Assembly: GCF_004799285.1 (NCBI RefSeq)
Contig: NZ_SSND01000001.1
Coordinates: 868,001-932,000 of the forward strand
DNA: 64,000 nt
From: Aliigemmobacter aestuarii
GTDB taxonomy: Bacteria; Pseudomonadota; Alphaproteobacteria; Rhodobacterales; Rhodobacteraceae
Direction of reading: 5' to 3'
Shown here: positions 7,661 through 15,780 of the stretch, in pieces
Layout: each line of letters opens with the position of its first letter
How positions within the stretch are numbered: position 1 is the stretch's first letter
Notes under the pieces: generated by a model
The model's input: the letters and a program-made list of their open reading frames with translations, nothing else
The model's database searches: none
Told to the model about the DNA's origin: nothing
Position numbers and translations under genes: made by a program

Positions 7661-9730
7661 ATGTCCGCGCCTGATGCCCGCCTCAACCTGCCCGAGGAAG
7701 ACCAGATCTTCCGGCTTCTGCGCCAGCTTGATCTGGCGCCGGAGGCGTCGCAGCGTGCGACGGCGCAGGCCATCGGGGTATCTCTTGGCCACCTGAACGC
7801 CCTGTTGCGTGCGGTGACCGAGGCGGGCTTCGTGAAGGTCGGCGACCGGGCCGGCCCCGACCGGCGGCAGCGCTTCGCCTATGTGCTCACCCCCACCGGC
7901 GCCGCCGAAAAGGCGCGCCTGACCGACCGGTTCCTCGCCCGGAAACTTGCCGAATACGACGCGTTGCACGCCGAATTGACCGGCACCACCAGCGGGCTTC
8001 GTCCCCTAACGCATAGGACAAACATCGTGCAGAACAACCTTGCCCCGATCCCCGAACTTTATGTCTCGTACGACTCCGCCCAGAAACTGAAGCATGACGC
8101 GGGCAACCTGCTGTCCTGGGACCTGACCGCGCGGCAGGTCTGCGATCTGGAACTCCTGATGAACGGCGGGTTCTACCCTCTGAAGGGCTTCCTGACCGAA
8201 GCCGACTATGACGGTGTCGTGGAAAACATGCGCACCGCCGACGGCACGCTGTGGCCGATCCCGATCACGCTGGACGTGAACCAGGCCTTTGCCGACAAGG
8301 TGGAACCGGGCACAGACATCGCCCTTCGCGACGCCGAGGGCGTGATCCTCGCAATCCTTTCGGTCACCGACAAATGGGTGCCGAACAAGGCGCGCGAGGC
8401 GGAAAAGGTGTTCGGCGCCGATGATCTGGCCCATCCGGCGGTGAACTACCTGCACAATGTCGCGGGCCCCGTCTATCTGGGCGGCCCGATCACCGGCATC
8501 CAGCAGCCCGTGCATTATGACTTCAAGGCCCGCCGCGACACGCCGAACGAACTGCGCGCCTTCTTCCGCAAGGTCGGCTGGAACAAGGTCGTGGCCTTCC
8601 AGACCCGCAACCCGCTGCACCGCGCGCACCAGGAACTGACCTTCCGCGCCGCCCGCGAGGCGCAGGCGAACCTGCTGATCCATCCGGTCGTCGGCATGAC
8701 CAAGCCGGGCGACGTGGACCACTTCACCCGCGTCCGCTGCTATGAGGCGGTGCTGGACAAGTATCCGGCCTCGACCACCTCGATGAGCCTTCTGAACCTT
8801 GCGATGCGCATGGCCGGCCCGCGCGAGGCGGTCTGGCACGGCATCATCCGCAAGAACCACGGCTGCACCCATTTCATCGTCGGTCGCGATCACGCCGGCC
8901 CCGGCAAGAACAGCCAGGGCAAGGATTTCTATGGCCCCTATGACGCCCAGGAGCTGTTCCAGAAGCACCAGGCCGAGATCGGGATCGAAATGGTGGACTT
9001 CAAGCACATGGTCTATGTGCAGGAGAAAGCCCAGTACTATCCCGCGAACGAAGTGCCCGAGGGCACGACCGTTCTGGACATTTCGGGCACCGAACTGCGC
9101 CGCCGTCTGCGTGAAGGGCTGGAAATTCCGGAATGGTTCAGCTTCCCCGAGGTGGTGACGCAGCTGCGCCGCACCTCGCCCCCGCGCGACAAGCAGGGCT
9201 TTACCGTCTTCTTCACCGGGCTTTCGGGTTCGGGCAAGTCGACGATCGCCAACGCGCTGATGGTCAAGCTGATGGAAATGGGCGGCCGCCCGGTGACGCT
9301 TCTGGATGGCGATGTCGTGCGCAAGCACCTGTCGTCGGAACTGGGCTTTTCCAAGGAACACCGCGACATCAACATCAAGCGGATCGGCTATGTCGCGTCC
9401 GAGATCACCAAGAACGGCGGCATCGCGATCTGTGCGCCGATCGCGCCCTACACCGCGACCCGCCGTGCCGTGCGCGAGATGATCGAGGCCTATGGCGCCT
9501 TTATCGAAGTGCATGTCGCGACCTCGGTCGAGGAATGCGAACGCCGCGACCGCAAGGGGCTTTACAAGCTGGCACGCGAGGGCAAGATCAAGGAATTCAC
9601 CGGCATTTCCGACCCCTATGAAGTGCCCGAGAACCCCGAACTGCGCGTCGAGACGGAAAATGTCGACGTCGACAACTGCGCCCATCAGGTGATCCTGAAG
9701 CTGGAATCGATGGGCCTGATCAAGGCGTGA
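7661..9730 (+). CDS. sat-cysC: MarR-type regulator fused to bifunctional sulfate adenylyltransferase/APS kinase
   Basis: One uninterrupted 689-codon frame. Residues 1 to about 112 resemble the EPS-associated MarR family: a winged helix, then FAYVLTPTGAAEKARLTDRF and a terminal helix. From about residue 124 it is ATP sulfurylase (NLAPIPELYVSY; HxxH in TRNPLHRAHQEL near 315; GRDHAGPGKNSQG near 407). From about 510 it is APS kinase (P-loop GLSGSGKST near 519; LDGDVVRKHL). The enzyme makes APS and then PAPS for assimilation. A GTG at 8027 with upstream AGGA could restart translation to give a normal 567-residue Sat–CysC. The Ser of the usual ISPY motif of APS kinases is Ala here (IAPY). TAA and TAG lie just out of frame at the junction, so a one-base error could mimic the fusion. 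Confidence 0.85.
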   Translation: MSAPDARLNLPEEDQIFRLLRQLDLAPEASQRATAQAIGVSLGHLNALLRAVTEAGFVKVGDRAGPDRRQRFAYVLTPTGAAEKARLTDRFLARKLAEYDALHAELTGTTSGLRPLTHRTNIVQNNLAPIPELYVSYDSAQKLKHDAGNLLSWDLTARQVCDLELLMNGGFYPLKGFLTEADYDGVVENMRTADGTLWPIPITLDVNQAFADKVEPGTDIALRDAEGVILAILSVTDKWVPNKAREAEKVFGADDLAHPAVNYLHNVAGPVYLGGPITGIQQPVHYDFKARRDTPNELRAFFRKVGWNKVVAFQTRNPLHRAHQELTFRAAREAQANLLIHPVVGMTKPGDVDHFTRVRCYEAVLDKYPASTTSMSLLNLAMRMAGPREAVWHGIIRKNHGCTHFIVGRDHAGPGKNSQGKDFYGPYDAQELFQKHQAEIGIEMVDFKHMVYVQEKAQYYPANEVPEGTTVLDISGTELRRRLREGLEIPEWFSFPEVVTQLRRTSPPRDKQGFTVFFTGLSGSGKSTIANALMVKLMEMGGRPVTLLDGDVVRKHLSSELGFSKEHRDINIKRIGYVASEITKNGGIAICAPIAPYTATRRAVREMIEAYGAFIEVHVATSVEECERRDRKGLYKLAREGKIKEFTGISDPYEVPENPELRVETENVDVDNCAHQVILKLESMGLIKA

Positions 9731-9754
9731 CCTGCGCCTGAACCGGAACGCGAA

Positions 9755-9780
9755 ACGCCGCCCCACGGGGCGGCGTTTTT
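9755..9780 (+). terminator. Intrinsic terminator after sat-cysC
   Basis: Stem ACGCCGCCCC (9755–9764) with GGGGCGGCGT (9767–9776), followed by a T run. It lies 25 nt past the sat-cysC stop. It may also serve the convergent Hsp20–DUF1150 operon. Confidence 0.8.
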
Positions 9781-9817
9781 CGTTTGCGTCCGGCGTATCC
9801 GGCGGGATGAGCGGTCA

Positions 9818-9829
9818 GTGAACGTTCAC
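9818..9829. repeat. Palindrome GTGAACGTTCAC downstream of sat-cysC
   Basis: A 12-bp perfect palindrome built from GTGAAC and GTTCAC, the same half-sites as in the 22-bp palindrome at 7627–7648 but in the opposite arrangement. It sits between the sat-cysC terminator and the DUF1150 stop codon. It could be a second regulator site or coincidence. Confidence 0.35.
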
Positions 9830-9830
9830 C

Positions 9831-10058
9831 TTAGTGCACGTTTACCGGCGCCAGATCGTTCTGCCGGGCCAGCGCGAAGGCAAGCCTGCGGTCGCGCACC
9901 AGCGCCAGCCGTTCACCTTCGGCGGTGTGCACGGCATAAAGCGTATCCAGCCCCATCGCCTGCTGGCGGATCTCTTCCGGCAGGTCCGCCACGGCAACGG
10001 GGCGGACATAGACGATGCGCTCGCCCTCTTCGGGGAAACCTTCGAATTTCACATCCAT
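9831..10058 (-). CDS. DUF1150 family protein
   Basis: A 75-residue cytoplasmic protein matching the alphaproteobacterial DUF1150 family: VYVRPVAVADLPEEI, then GLDTLYAVHTAEGERLALVRDRRLAFALARQ up to a near C-terminal VH. A strong AGGAGG lies before the ATG. It follows the Hsp20 gene by 17 nt on the same strand, the usual genomic arrangement for this family, suggesting a shared stress-response role, though its biochemical function is unknown. Confidence 0.85.
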   Translation of the reverse strand: MDVKFEGFPEEGERIVYVRPVAVADLPEEIRQQAMGLDTLYAVHTAEGERLALVRDRRLAFALARQNDLAPVNVH

Positions 10059-10075
10059 TCTGCGCCTCCTTCTGT

Positions 10076-10519
10076 TCAGCGTCCAATGTCCTTGGGCCTT
10101 GCCGGCCGGGCGGAACCGATCTTGATGGTCTGCACGACCGTTTCCGGCACCACCCGCCGCAGGTCGATGTGTAAAAGCCCGTTTTCCATGCTGGCCCCCG
10201 CCACCTCGACCCCGTCGGCCAGGACAAAGGCCTTCTGGAAGGCGCGCGCGGCAATGCCCCTATGCAGGAAGACGCGATCCTGATCATCCTCGCCCTGACG
10301 ACCGCGGATCACCAGTTGCCGATCCTCGACGGTGATCGACAGGTCATCCTCGCGGAACCCGGCGACGGCCAGGCTGATCCGGTAATCATTTTCGCTGACC
10401 GCCTCGATGTTGAAGGGCGGATAGCCATCCCCCCCGGCTTTCGCCGTCCGCTCCACCAGCCGCTCCAGCCGGTCGAAGCCCAGAAGATAGGGGTGGGACC
10501 CAAAGCTCAGTTTTGTCAT
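10076..10519 (-). CDS. Hsp20-family small heat-shock protein
   Basis: A 147-residue alpha-crystallin-domain chaperone that binds unfolding proteins without ATP. The domain runs from PPFNIEAVSENDYRISLAVA to FVLADGVEVAGASMENGLLHIDL (about residues 35–125). The C-terminal tail has the IxI oligomerisation motif (IKI). I start it at the ATG at 10519 (MTKLSFGSHP), the usual family start. The longer open frame to 10612 lacks homology. It is the first gene of a two-gene unit with DUF1150. A heat-shock promoter is expected but was not identified. Confidence 0.92.
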   Translation of the reverse strand: MTKLSFGSHPYLLGFDRLERLVERTAKAGGDGYPPFNIEAVSENDYRISLAVAGFREDDLSITVEDRQLVIRGRQGEDDQDRVFLHRGIAARAFQKAFVLADGVEVAGASMENGLLHIDLRRVVPETVVQTIKIGSARPARPKDIGR

Positions 10520-10705
10520 CGGACATGCCCTTGGAAAAGCGACAGTTCGGTTCGCGAGGCCCCGCACGGGCACCTGCCCCCTGAATATGGGGCGGCGGCG
10601 GGCGGCCTGCAAGGCCCCGACTTGTTTCGCAGATTTCTTCCGGGAATCACCCGGTTCGGCTATACTGGCCCGAACGAACGAAACGACTCAGGCAATGAGC
10701 CCACC

Positions 10706-10924
10706 ATGAACGCGTCGATGGAACTCAACCTCGAAGAGATGCTGCGGATCAAGCTCGAGGTGCTCAGGCGCGAACATCGCGATCTTGACGCCGCGATCCA
10801 CGCGCTTGAGGAAACCGGGCGACCCGATCAGTTGACCCTTCGGCGGCTGAAGAAGCAAAAGCTTGCGCTGAAGGACCAGATCGTGAAGATCGAGGATCAG
10901 CTGATCCCCGACATCATCGCCTGA
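10706..10924 (+). CDS. DUF465 (YdcH) family protein
   Basis: A 72-residue, mostly helical, charged protein with the DUF465 signature RRLKKQKLALKDQIVKIEDQ at residues 46–65. It is predicted to form a short coiled coil. The function of the family is unknown. Start ATG at 10706; the open frame further upstream (to 10262) lies antisense to the Hsp20 gene and is spurious. It stands alone between the Hsp20 gene and purE. Confidence 0.85.
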   Translation: MNASMELNLEEMLRIKLEVLRREHRDLDAAIHALEETGRPDQLTLRRLKKQKLALKDQIVKIEDQLIPDIIA

Positions 10925-11050
10925 AGTCCCTGCACGGGCGTTTTCCGCCACAGGGGTGGACGCATTTCCGCGCCAGCACCGCCGCACCGCTTGCCCCCGA
11001 CCGCCAAGCCGCTATAGAGGCGCCATCCCATAGCGAAAGGGACGGACGCG

Positions 11051-11536
11051 ATGGCCATAGAAGTCGGGATCATCATGGGCAGCCAGTCGGACTGGGCCAC
11101 GATGAAGGAAGCCGCCGCCATTCTGGATGAACTCGCCATCCCCTACGAGGCGAAGATCGTCAGCGCGCATCGCACGCCCGACCGGCTGTGGGATTATGGC
11201 AAGACCGCCGTTTCGCGCGGCTTGAAGGTGATCATCGCGGGCGCGGGCGGGGCGGCGCATCTGCCGGGCATGATGGCGTCAAAGACCCGTGTGCCGGTGA
11301 TTGGCGTTCCGGTGCAGACAAAGGCGCTGTCGGGTGTCGACAGCCTTTATTCGATCCTCCAGATGCCCAAGGGCTTTCCGGTCGCGACGATGGCGATCGG
11401 GGCGGCGGGGGCCGCCAATGCCGGGCTGATGGCGGCGGGCATCCTTGCCGTCAGCGACCCGGCGGTGGCCGAGCGGCTGGATGCATGGCGCGCAGCGCTG
11501 TCCGCCTCCATCCCAGAGGAGCCTTCGGATGACTGA
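11051..11536 (+). CDS. purE: N5-carboxyaminoimidazole ribonucleotide mutase
   Basis: A 161-residue class I PurE that converts N5-CAIR to CAIR in purine synthesis. Family motifs are [11 protein letters not shown], the [10 protein letters not shown] segment with the catalytic His, [13 protein letters not shown] and [18 protein letters not shown]. An AGGGACGG sequence precedes the ATG. The next gene, purK, overlaps its 3' end by 8 nt, so the two enzymes of the bicarbonate-dependent step are translated together, as is usual in bacteria. Confidence 0.98.
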   Translation: MAIEVGIIMGSQSDWATMKEAAAILDELAIPYEAKIVSAHRTPDRLWDYGKTAVSRGLKVIIAGAGGAAHLPGMMASKTRVPVIGVPVQTKALSGVDSLYSILQMPKGFPVATMAIGAAGAANAGLMAAGILAVSDPAVAERLDAWRAALSASIPEEPSDD

Positions 11537-12602
11537 GCCTTTGCAGACCGGCGCCGTGATCGGAATTCTGGGTGGCGGCCAGCTGGGCCGGATGCTTTCG
11601 GTCGCCGCGAGCCGCCTTGGCTTTCGCAGCCATATCTACGAACCCGCCGCCAATCCGCCCGCAGGCCAGGTCGCCGACCGGGTGACGACCGCGCCCTATG
11701 AGGATGCAGACGCCCTGCGCGCCTTTGCCGAAAGCGTCGATGTCATCACCTATGAATTCGAGAACATCCCGACCGACGCGCTTGACCTGCTGGAATCGCT
11801 GCGCCCGATCCGCCCGAACCGCCGCGCGCTGGCGGTCAGCCAGGACCGGCTGCTGGAAAAGGATTTCCTGACCGGGCTTGGCCTGAACTGCGCGCCCTAT
11901 GCGGCGGTGACCTCGCAGGCCGACCTGACCGCCGCGCTCACGCGGATCGGCACGCCCGCGATCCTGAAGACCACGCGCCTTGGCTATGACGGCAAGGGGC
12001 AGGCGCGGATCCGGTCGCTGGCCGATGCGCCGGCGGCCTTCGCCGCGATGCAGGGCGCCGCCGCCGTTCTGGAAGGCTTCGTGGATTTCAGCCACGAGGT
12101 TTCGGTGATCGCCGCGCGCGGCCTTGACGGGTCGGTCGCGGCCTTCGATCCGGGCGAGAACGTCCACAAGGATGGCATCCTGTCCACAACCACCGTGCCC
12201 GCCCGGCTGTCCGCCGGCCAGCGCAGCGATGCGGTGCTGATCGCGGCGCGCATCCTGAACGCGCTGGATTATGTCGGCGTCATGGGAGTCGAGCTGTTCG
12301 TGACACCTGCGGGCCTGATCGTGAACGAAATCGCCCCGCGCGTCCACAACTCGGGCCACTGGACGCAGCAGGGCTGCGCGGTCGACCAGTTCGAACAGCA
12401 TATCCGCGCCGTGGCGGGCTGGGCGCTTGGCGATGGCAGCCGCTACGCCGATGTGGTGATGGAAAACCTGATCGGCGACGACGTGGACCGCATCCCACAG
12501 ATCGCGCGGGAACGCGGCGCCTCGATCCATCTTTATGGCAAGGCCGAGGCCCGTCCGGGCCGAAAGATGGGACATGTGAACCGGATCGTGACGCGCGGCT
12601 AG
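11529..12602 (+). CDS. purK: 5-(Carboxyamino)imidazole ribonucleotide synthase
   Basis: A 357-residue ATP-grasp enzyme that carboxylates AIR to N5-CAIR using ATP and bicarbonate, feeding PurE. Seen are the N-terminal [20 protein letters not shown]-grasp segments [14 protein letters not shown] and [14 protein letters not shown], and the metal-binding [17 protein letters not shown]. Its TAG stop at 12600–12602 overlaps the stop of the convergent lipase-like gene by 4 nt. Confidence 0.97.
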   Translation: MTEPLQTGAVIGILGGGQLGRMLSVAASRLGFRSHIYEPAANPPAGQVADRVTTAPYEDADALRAFAESVDVITYEFENIPTDALDLLESLRPIRPNRRALAVSQDRLLEKDFLTGLGLNCAPYAAVTSQADLTAALTRIGTPAILKTTRLGYDGKGQARIRSLADAPAAFAAMQGAAAVLEGFVDFSHEVSVIAARGLDGSVAAFDPGENVHKDGILSTTTVPARLSAGQRSDAVLIAARILNALDYVGVMGVELFVTPAGLIVNEIAPRVHNSGHWTQQGCAVDQFEQHIRAVAGWALGDGSRYADVVMENLIGDDVDRIPQIARERGASIHLYGKAEARPGRKMGHVNRIVTRG

Positions 12603-13372
12603 GGCGCGCCGCGATCCTGCCCCCCATTCTGCCCCCCAATCTGCCCCAACGCGCGCTCTGCGCCTTCGGTCAGCGTCATGGCAGGGTCGAACCGCCCCTC
12701 GGCCAGGAAGTTCAGCACTTCGCCGATCACCACCGGGTTCATCATCATGAAGGTATGCGTGACCGGCAGGGTGATGTGATCGGTCATCCCGGCCACGCGG
12801 GTGCTTTCCACCGAAACCTTGCCGTCATCCGGCCCTTCGATGATGGTCGAATAGATCGGCGACAGCGACCGGTTCCCCGCGATCACCCCCAGTTCATAAT
12901 CCGGAAGCGGCAGCGCCAGCGGCACCGACCCGGCCCCGGTGCCCAGTTGCAGCCCGGCCGGGCCGTTGATCCATTCGAAGGCGCCAATCTGCCCGAAGGC
13001 ATCGACGATTTCTGATCCCTTGTTCGGCGGCGCCAGCATGACGACACGGCCCAGGTTCGGGGGCCGGTTGTCCTTGAGCCAGAACCGGGCAAGAATGCCG
13101 CCCATCGAATGGGTGACGAGATGCACCCGCGCGGCCCCCTCGCAGGCGGCGATGGCCGGGCCGACATGATCGCGCGCCAGATCACGGATCGGGGCGGACG
13201 TCGACGGATAGCCCTGATTGACGACGCGGTAGCCATTCGCTTCCAGCGCGGCTTGCATCGGCAAGAGGCTGTCTTCGGTGCGCGCCAGCCCGTGCAGAAG
13301 CACGACGCATTCCCCTGCCAGCGCGGGCAGCGGCAGGGCCAGAAGGACAAAGGGAAACAGGAACCGTTTCAT
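12599..13372 (-). CDS. Secreted alpha/beta-hydrolase, lipase-like
   Basis: A 257-residue exported hydrolase. The start [19 protein letters not shown] is a clear Sec signal peptide with cleavage predicted after ALA. The mature part has [14 protein letters not shown] (oxyanion region), a nucleophile elbow THSMGG, and acid and His candidates in [12 protein letters not shown] and the PVTHTFMM segment. It resembles triacylglycerol-lipase or esterase-type periplasmic proteins; the substrate is unknown. The last 15 residues ([15 protein letters not shown]) come from a short C-rich tandem repeat and reach into the purK stop. The ATG at 13372 is chosen for the signal peptide. Confidence 0.85.
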   Translation of the reverse strand: MKRFLFPFVLLALPLPALAGECVVLLHGLARTEDSLLPMQAALEANGYRVVNQGYPSTSAPIRDLARDHVGPAIAACEGAARVHLVTHSMGGILARFWLKDNRPPNLGRVVMLAPPNKGSEIVDAFGQIGAFEWINGPAGLQLGTGAGSVPLALPLPDYELGVIAGNRSLSPIYSTIIEGPDDGKVSVESTRVAGMTDHITLPVTHTFMMMNPVVIGEVLNFLAEGRFDPAMTLTEGAERALGQIGGQNGGQDRGAP

Positions 13373-13450
13373 GGGCGCAAGAATAGGCCCGCCCATCCGA
13401 GGATGCGAGGGGGCATTTACATTTGCGCCGCCGCGTCACAGCTTGCGGAC

Positions 13451-13900
13451 ATGAAATGGAAGACACCCCGGCTCGCCGTGCGGGCTCTGATCCTGCGGGA
13501 AAACCGGCTCTTGCTGGTGAACGCCTACAAGGCGGGGCTTTCGGATATCTGGTGCGCGCCCGGCGGGGGCGCCGATCCCGGTACCAGCCTGCCCGAAAAC
13601 TTGATCCGCGAGGTGCACGAGGAAACCGGCCTGACCGTGGCCGTGGGCAGCCCCGCGCTTGTCAATGAATTCCACGACCCGGACACGGGCTTTCACCAGG
13701 TCGACATCTACTTTCGCTGCACGCTTGTTTCCGGCACGCTGGACGACAGCTGGCAGGACCCGGAGGGTATCGTCAGCCAGCGGCGCTTTGTGACGCGGGA
13801 CGAGATGGCAGCACTGCGTTTCAAGCCCGACAGCCTGCCCGCTGCTGCCTGGGATACCGACGGCATCCTTTACGACCCGCTCGAGGTGATCCTGCGATGA
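13451..13900 (+). CDS. Nudix hydrolase
   Basis: A 149-residue Nudix-fold protein. The Nudix box lies around residues 37–59 with GGGADPGTSLPENL and REVHEETGL, but the first Glu of the GX5EX7REUXEEXGU pattern is Thr here. The metal-binding REVxEE part is intact. Such enzymes hydrolyse nucleoside diphosphates linked to another moiety; the substrate is unknown. It diverges from the lipase-like gene and overlaps the next gene by 4 nt, starting a run of Nudix, Gre-like and GNAT genes. Confidence 0.88.
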   Translation: MKWKTPRLAVRALILRENRLLLVNAYKAGLSDIWCAPGGGADPGTSLPENLIREVHEETGLTVAVGSPALVNEFHDPDTGFHQVDIYFRCTLVSGTLDDSWQDPEGIVSQRRFVTRDEMAALRFKPDSLPAAAWDTDGILYDPLEVILR

Positions 13901-14415
13901 GCCGGGCCTTCGTCAAGGAAGATACCAACGCGCCGCCCGATCTGCCCGACCTGCCGATCAGCCCGCATCCGAACTTTGTCACCCCCCGCGGGCTTGCGTT
14001 GCTGCAATCGGCGCTGGCCGCCCGGCAGGCCGATCTTGCCGCGCTGCGGGCGCGAGCCGACCGGCTGGACAAGCTGCCCGAGGCGGCGGCGGAACGCGAC
14101 ATCCGCTATCTTTCGGCACGCCTTGCCAGCGCGATCGCGGTCGATCCCGCACAGCACGACGGATCGGAAGTGGCCTTCGGCCTGTTGGTAACTGTCGCCG
14201 ACGAGGACGGGGACGAGACGACCTATCAGATCACCGGCGAGGATGAGGCCGACCCCGCACAGGGACGCATCGCGCCGCAATCCCCGCTGGCCCGCGCGCT
14301 GATCGGCGCGGCGATCGGTGATACCGTGACCTGGAGGCGCCCTTCCGGCGCCGTCATCCTTGAGGTGATCCGCATTGAACAGCCCACAGACCCGGCCGAT
14401 GATCCGCGCGCTTGA
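13897..14415 (+). CDS. GreA/GreB-family elongation factor-like protein
   Basis: A 172-residue protein with a Pro/Asp-rich leader, a coiled-coil-like helix (ALLQSALAARQADLAALRARADRL) and a C-terminal FKBP-like part (VAFGLLVTVADEDGDETTY; GEDEADPAQGRIAPQSPLARALIGAAIGDTVTW). This matches the Gre family C-terminal domain, in which GEDEAD...ISPLARALLGK-like segments are conserved. Whether it acts in transcript cleavage like GreA/B or as a Gre-related regulator cannot be told; the coiled-coil tip acidic residues are not obvious. It overlaps the Nudix gene by 4 nt. Confidence 0.8.
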   Translation: MSRAFVKEDTNAPPDLPDLPISPHPNFVTPRGLALLQSALAARQADLAALRARADRLDKLPEAAAERDIRYLSARLASAIAVDPAQHDGSEVAFGLLVTVADEDGDETTYQITGEDEADPAQGRIAPQSPLARALIGAAIGDTVTWRRPSGAVILEVIRIEQPTDPADDPRA

Positions 14416-14881
14416 CGCCAGGGCCGATACCGCCCTTGTCGCCGCCTTCTTCCGCGACGCGCCCGACTATTGGATCCTCGCCGAAGGCGGGTGCGACCCC
14501 GACCGGCAGGCCGCAGAATTCTTCACCGACGCGCCCCCCGGCTGCGATCCGGCGGCCTCGCACCGGCTGGGCCTCTTTCAGGACGGGCGGCTTTCCGGCG
14601 TGGCCGAATTGTCCTTCGGCTTTCCGCAGGCGGGCGACGGATTTCTGGGGCTGATGATCCTTGGCCCCTGGGCGCAGGGCGCGGGCCACGGCGCCGCCTT
14701 TCTGGCCGAGGTCGAGGCACGCGCGCGCGCGGCGGGGTGCCCCGCGCTGTTTCTTGCCGTGCTTGAGGCCAATCCGCGCGGCCGCGCCTTCTGGGAACGC
14801 GAGGGGTTTCGGGCGACCGGGATCAGCCGCCAGGACGATGCCACCGGACATCGGATTCACCGCCTGGTCAAGCCGCTCTGA
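14399..14881 (+). CDS. GNAT-family N-acetyltransferase
   Basis: A 160-residue acetyltransferase of the GNAT fold. Seen are the N-terminal IRALDARADTALVAAFF, a central beta-strand LGLMILGPWAQGAGHGAAFL containing the acetyl-CoA-binding Q-x-x-G-x-G/A loop, and the C-terminal LAVLEANPRGRAFWEREGFRATG. The substrate is unknown. I give the ATG at 14399 because the domain begins there, but a TTG at 14375 has a better Shine-Dalgarno (GAGGTGA) and would add eight residues. Both starts lie inside the end of the Gre-like gene. The 3' end overlaps the convergent transporter gene by 25 nt. Confidence 0.88.
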   Translation: MIRALDARADTALVAAFFRDAPDYWILAEGGCDPDRQAAEFFTDAPPGCDPAASHRLGLFQDGRLSGVAELSFGFPQAGDGFLGLMILGPWAQGAGHGAAFLAEVEARARAAGCPALFLAVLEANPRGRAFWEREGFRATGISRQDDATGHRIHRLVKPL

Positions 14882-15732
14882 CGGGCGGGCAGGCTGGCCC
14901 AGGCCACACCCCCCAAGACCAGCGCCGAAGCAAGAGCGAAGCGCCAGCCGACGCCTTCGCCGATCAGCGCAGCACCCCCCGCCGCCGCGATCACCGGCAC
15001 CGTCAGTTGCGCCACCGCGCCCCGTCCCGCCCCCAGTTGCGGCAGCACCGCATACCACAGCGCGTAGCCCATCCCCGAGGTCACGGCGCCCGACAGGACC
15101 GCCAGCACGATGCCGCGCGCGGACGCGGGCACCGCCTCCGCCGCCTCGGGCAACAGCGCCAGCGCCGTCAGGGCCACCGGCACCGCCAGCACGAAATTCG
15201 CCGCCGTCGCCGCCAGCGCATCGCCCGCGCGCCGCCCGGCCAGCGAATAAAAGCCCCAGCCCACACCGGCCAGCGCCATCATGCCCGCCGCCATCACCGG
15301 CACCGCGCCCTGCCCCGGCGCCAGCAGCAGCACGAGGCCCCCAAAGGCCAGCCCCGCGCCCACCCAGCGGCGGGGCGGCACATCCTCGCGCAGCCAGAGC
15401 GCGCCCAGAAACATCGTGACCTGAACCGCGCCGAACAGGATCAGCGCGCCGGTGCCCGCATCCAGCGCCGCATAGGCCAGCGAGAACCCGAAAAGATAGA
15501 CCAATAGCCCCGCCACCCCGGCGCCCCGCCCGGCCCATCCGGCCCAGACCACCCCGCCCGACCGAGCCCGCCGGAACGCGACCAGCAGGGCCAGCATCCC
15601 CGCCCCGGCCACCACCCGCCAGACCGCAAAAGCCATCGGGTCGATCGCCCCCCCGGCCACCGCCATCCGGTTGAGGACAGAGTTTCCGGCAAAGGCCAGC
15701 ATCGCAAGGGCGGTCACAAGGAACAGGCGCAT
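14857..15732 (-). CDS. EamA/DMT-family transporter
   Basis: A 291-residue inner-membrane protein with about ten hydrophobic segments in two EamA repeats (for example MRLFLVTALAMLAFAGNSVL and PVIAAAGGAALIGEGVGWRF near the ends). Members export amino acids, metabolites or drugs; the substrate is not deducible. Length is standard. The last 25 nt overlap the convergent GNAT gene. Base composition matches the surroundings. Confidence 0.9.
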   Translation of the reverse strand: MRLFLVTALAMLAFAGNSVLNRMAVAGGAIDPMAFAVWRVVAGAGMLALLVAFRRARSGGVVWAGWAGRGAGVAGLLVYLFGFSLAYAALDAGTGALILFGAVQVTMFLGALWLREDVPPRRWVGAGLAFGGLVLLLAPGQGAVPVMAAGMMALAGVGWGFYSLAGRRAGDALAATAANFVLAVPVALTALALLPEAAEAVPASARGIVLAVLSGAVTSGMGYALWYAVLPQLGAGRGAVAQLTVPVIAAAGGAALIGEGVGWRFALASALVLGGVAWASLPARQSGLTRR

Positions 15733-15780
15733 GGGCCGCGACCCTAACGCAACCCCGGCAAAAGGAAAGCCCGTCGTGCG

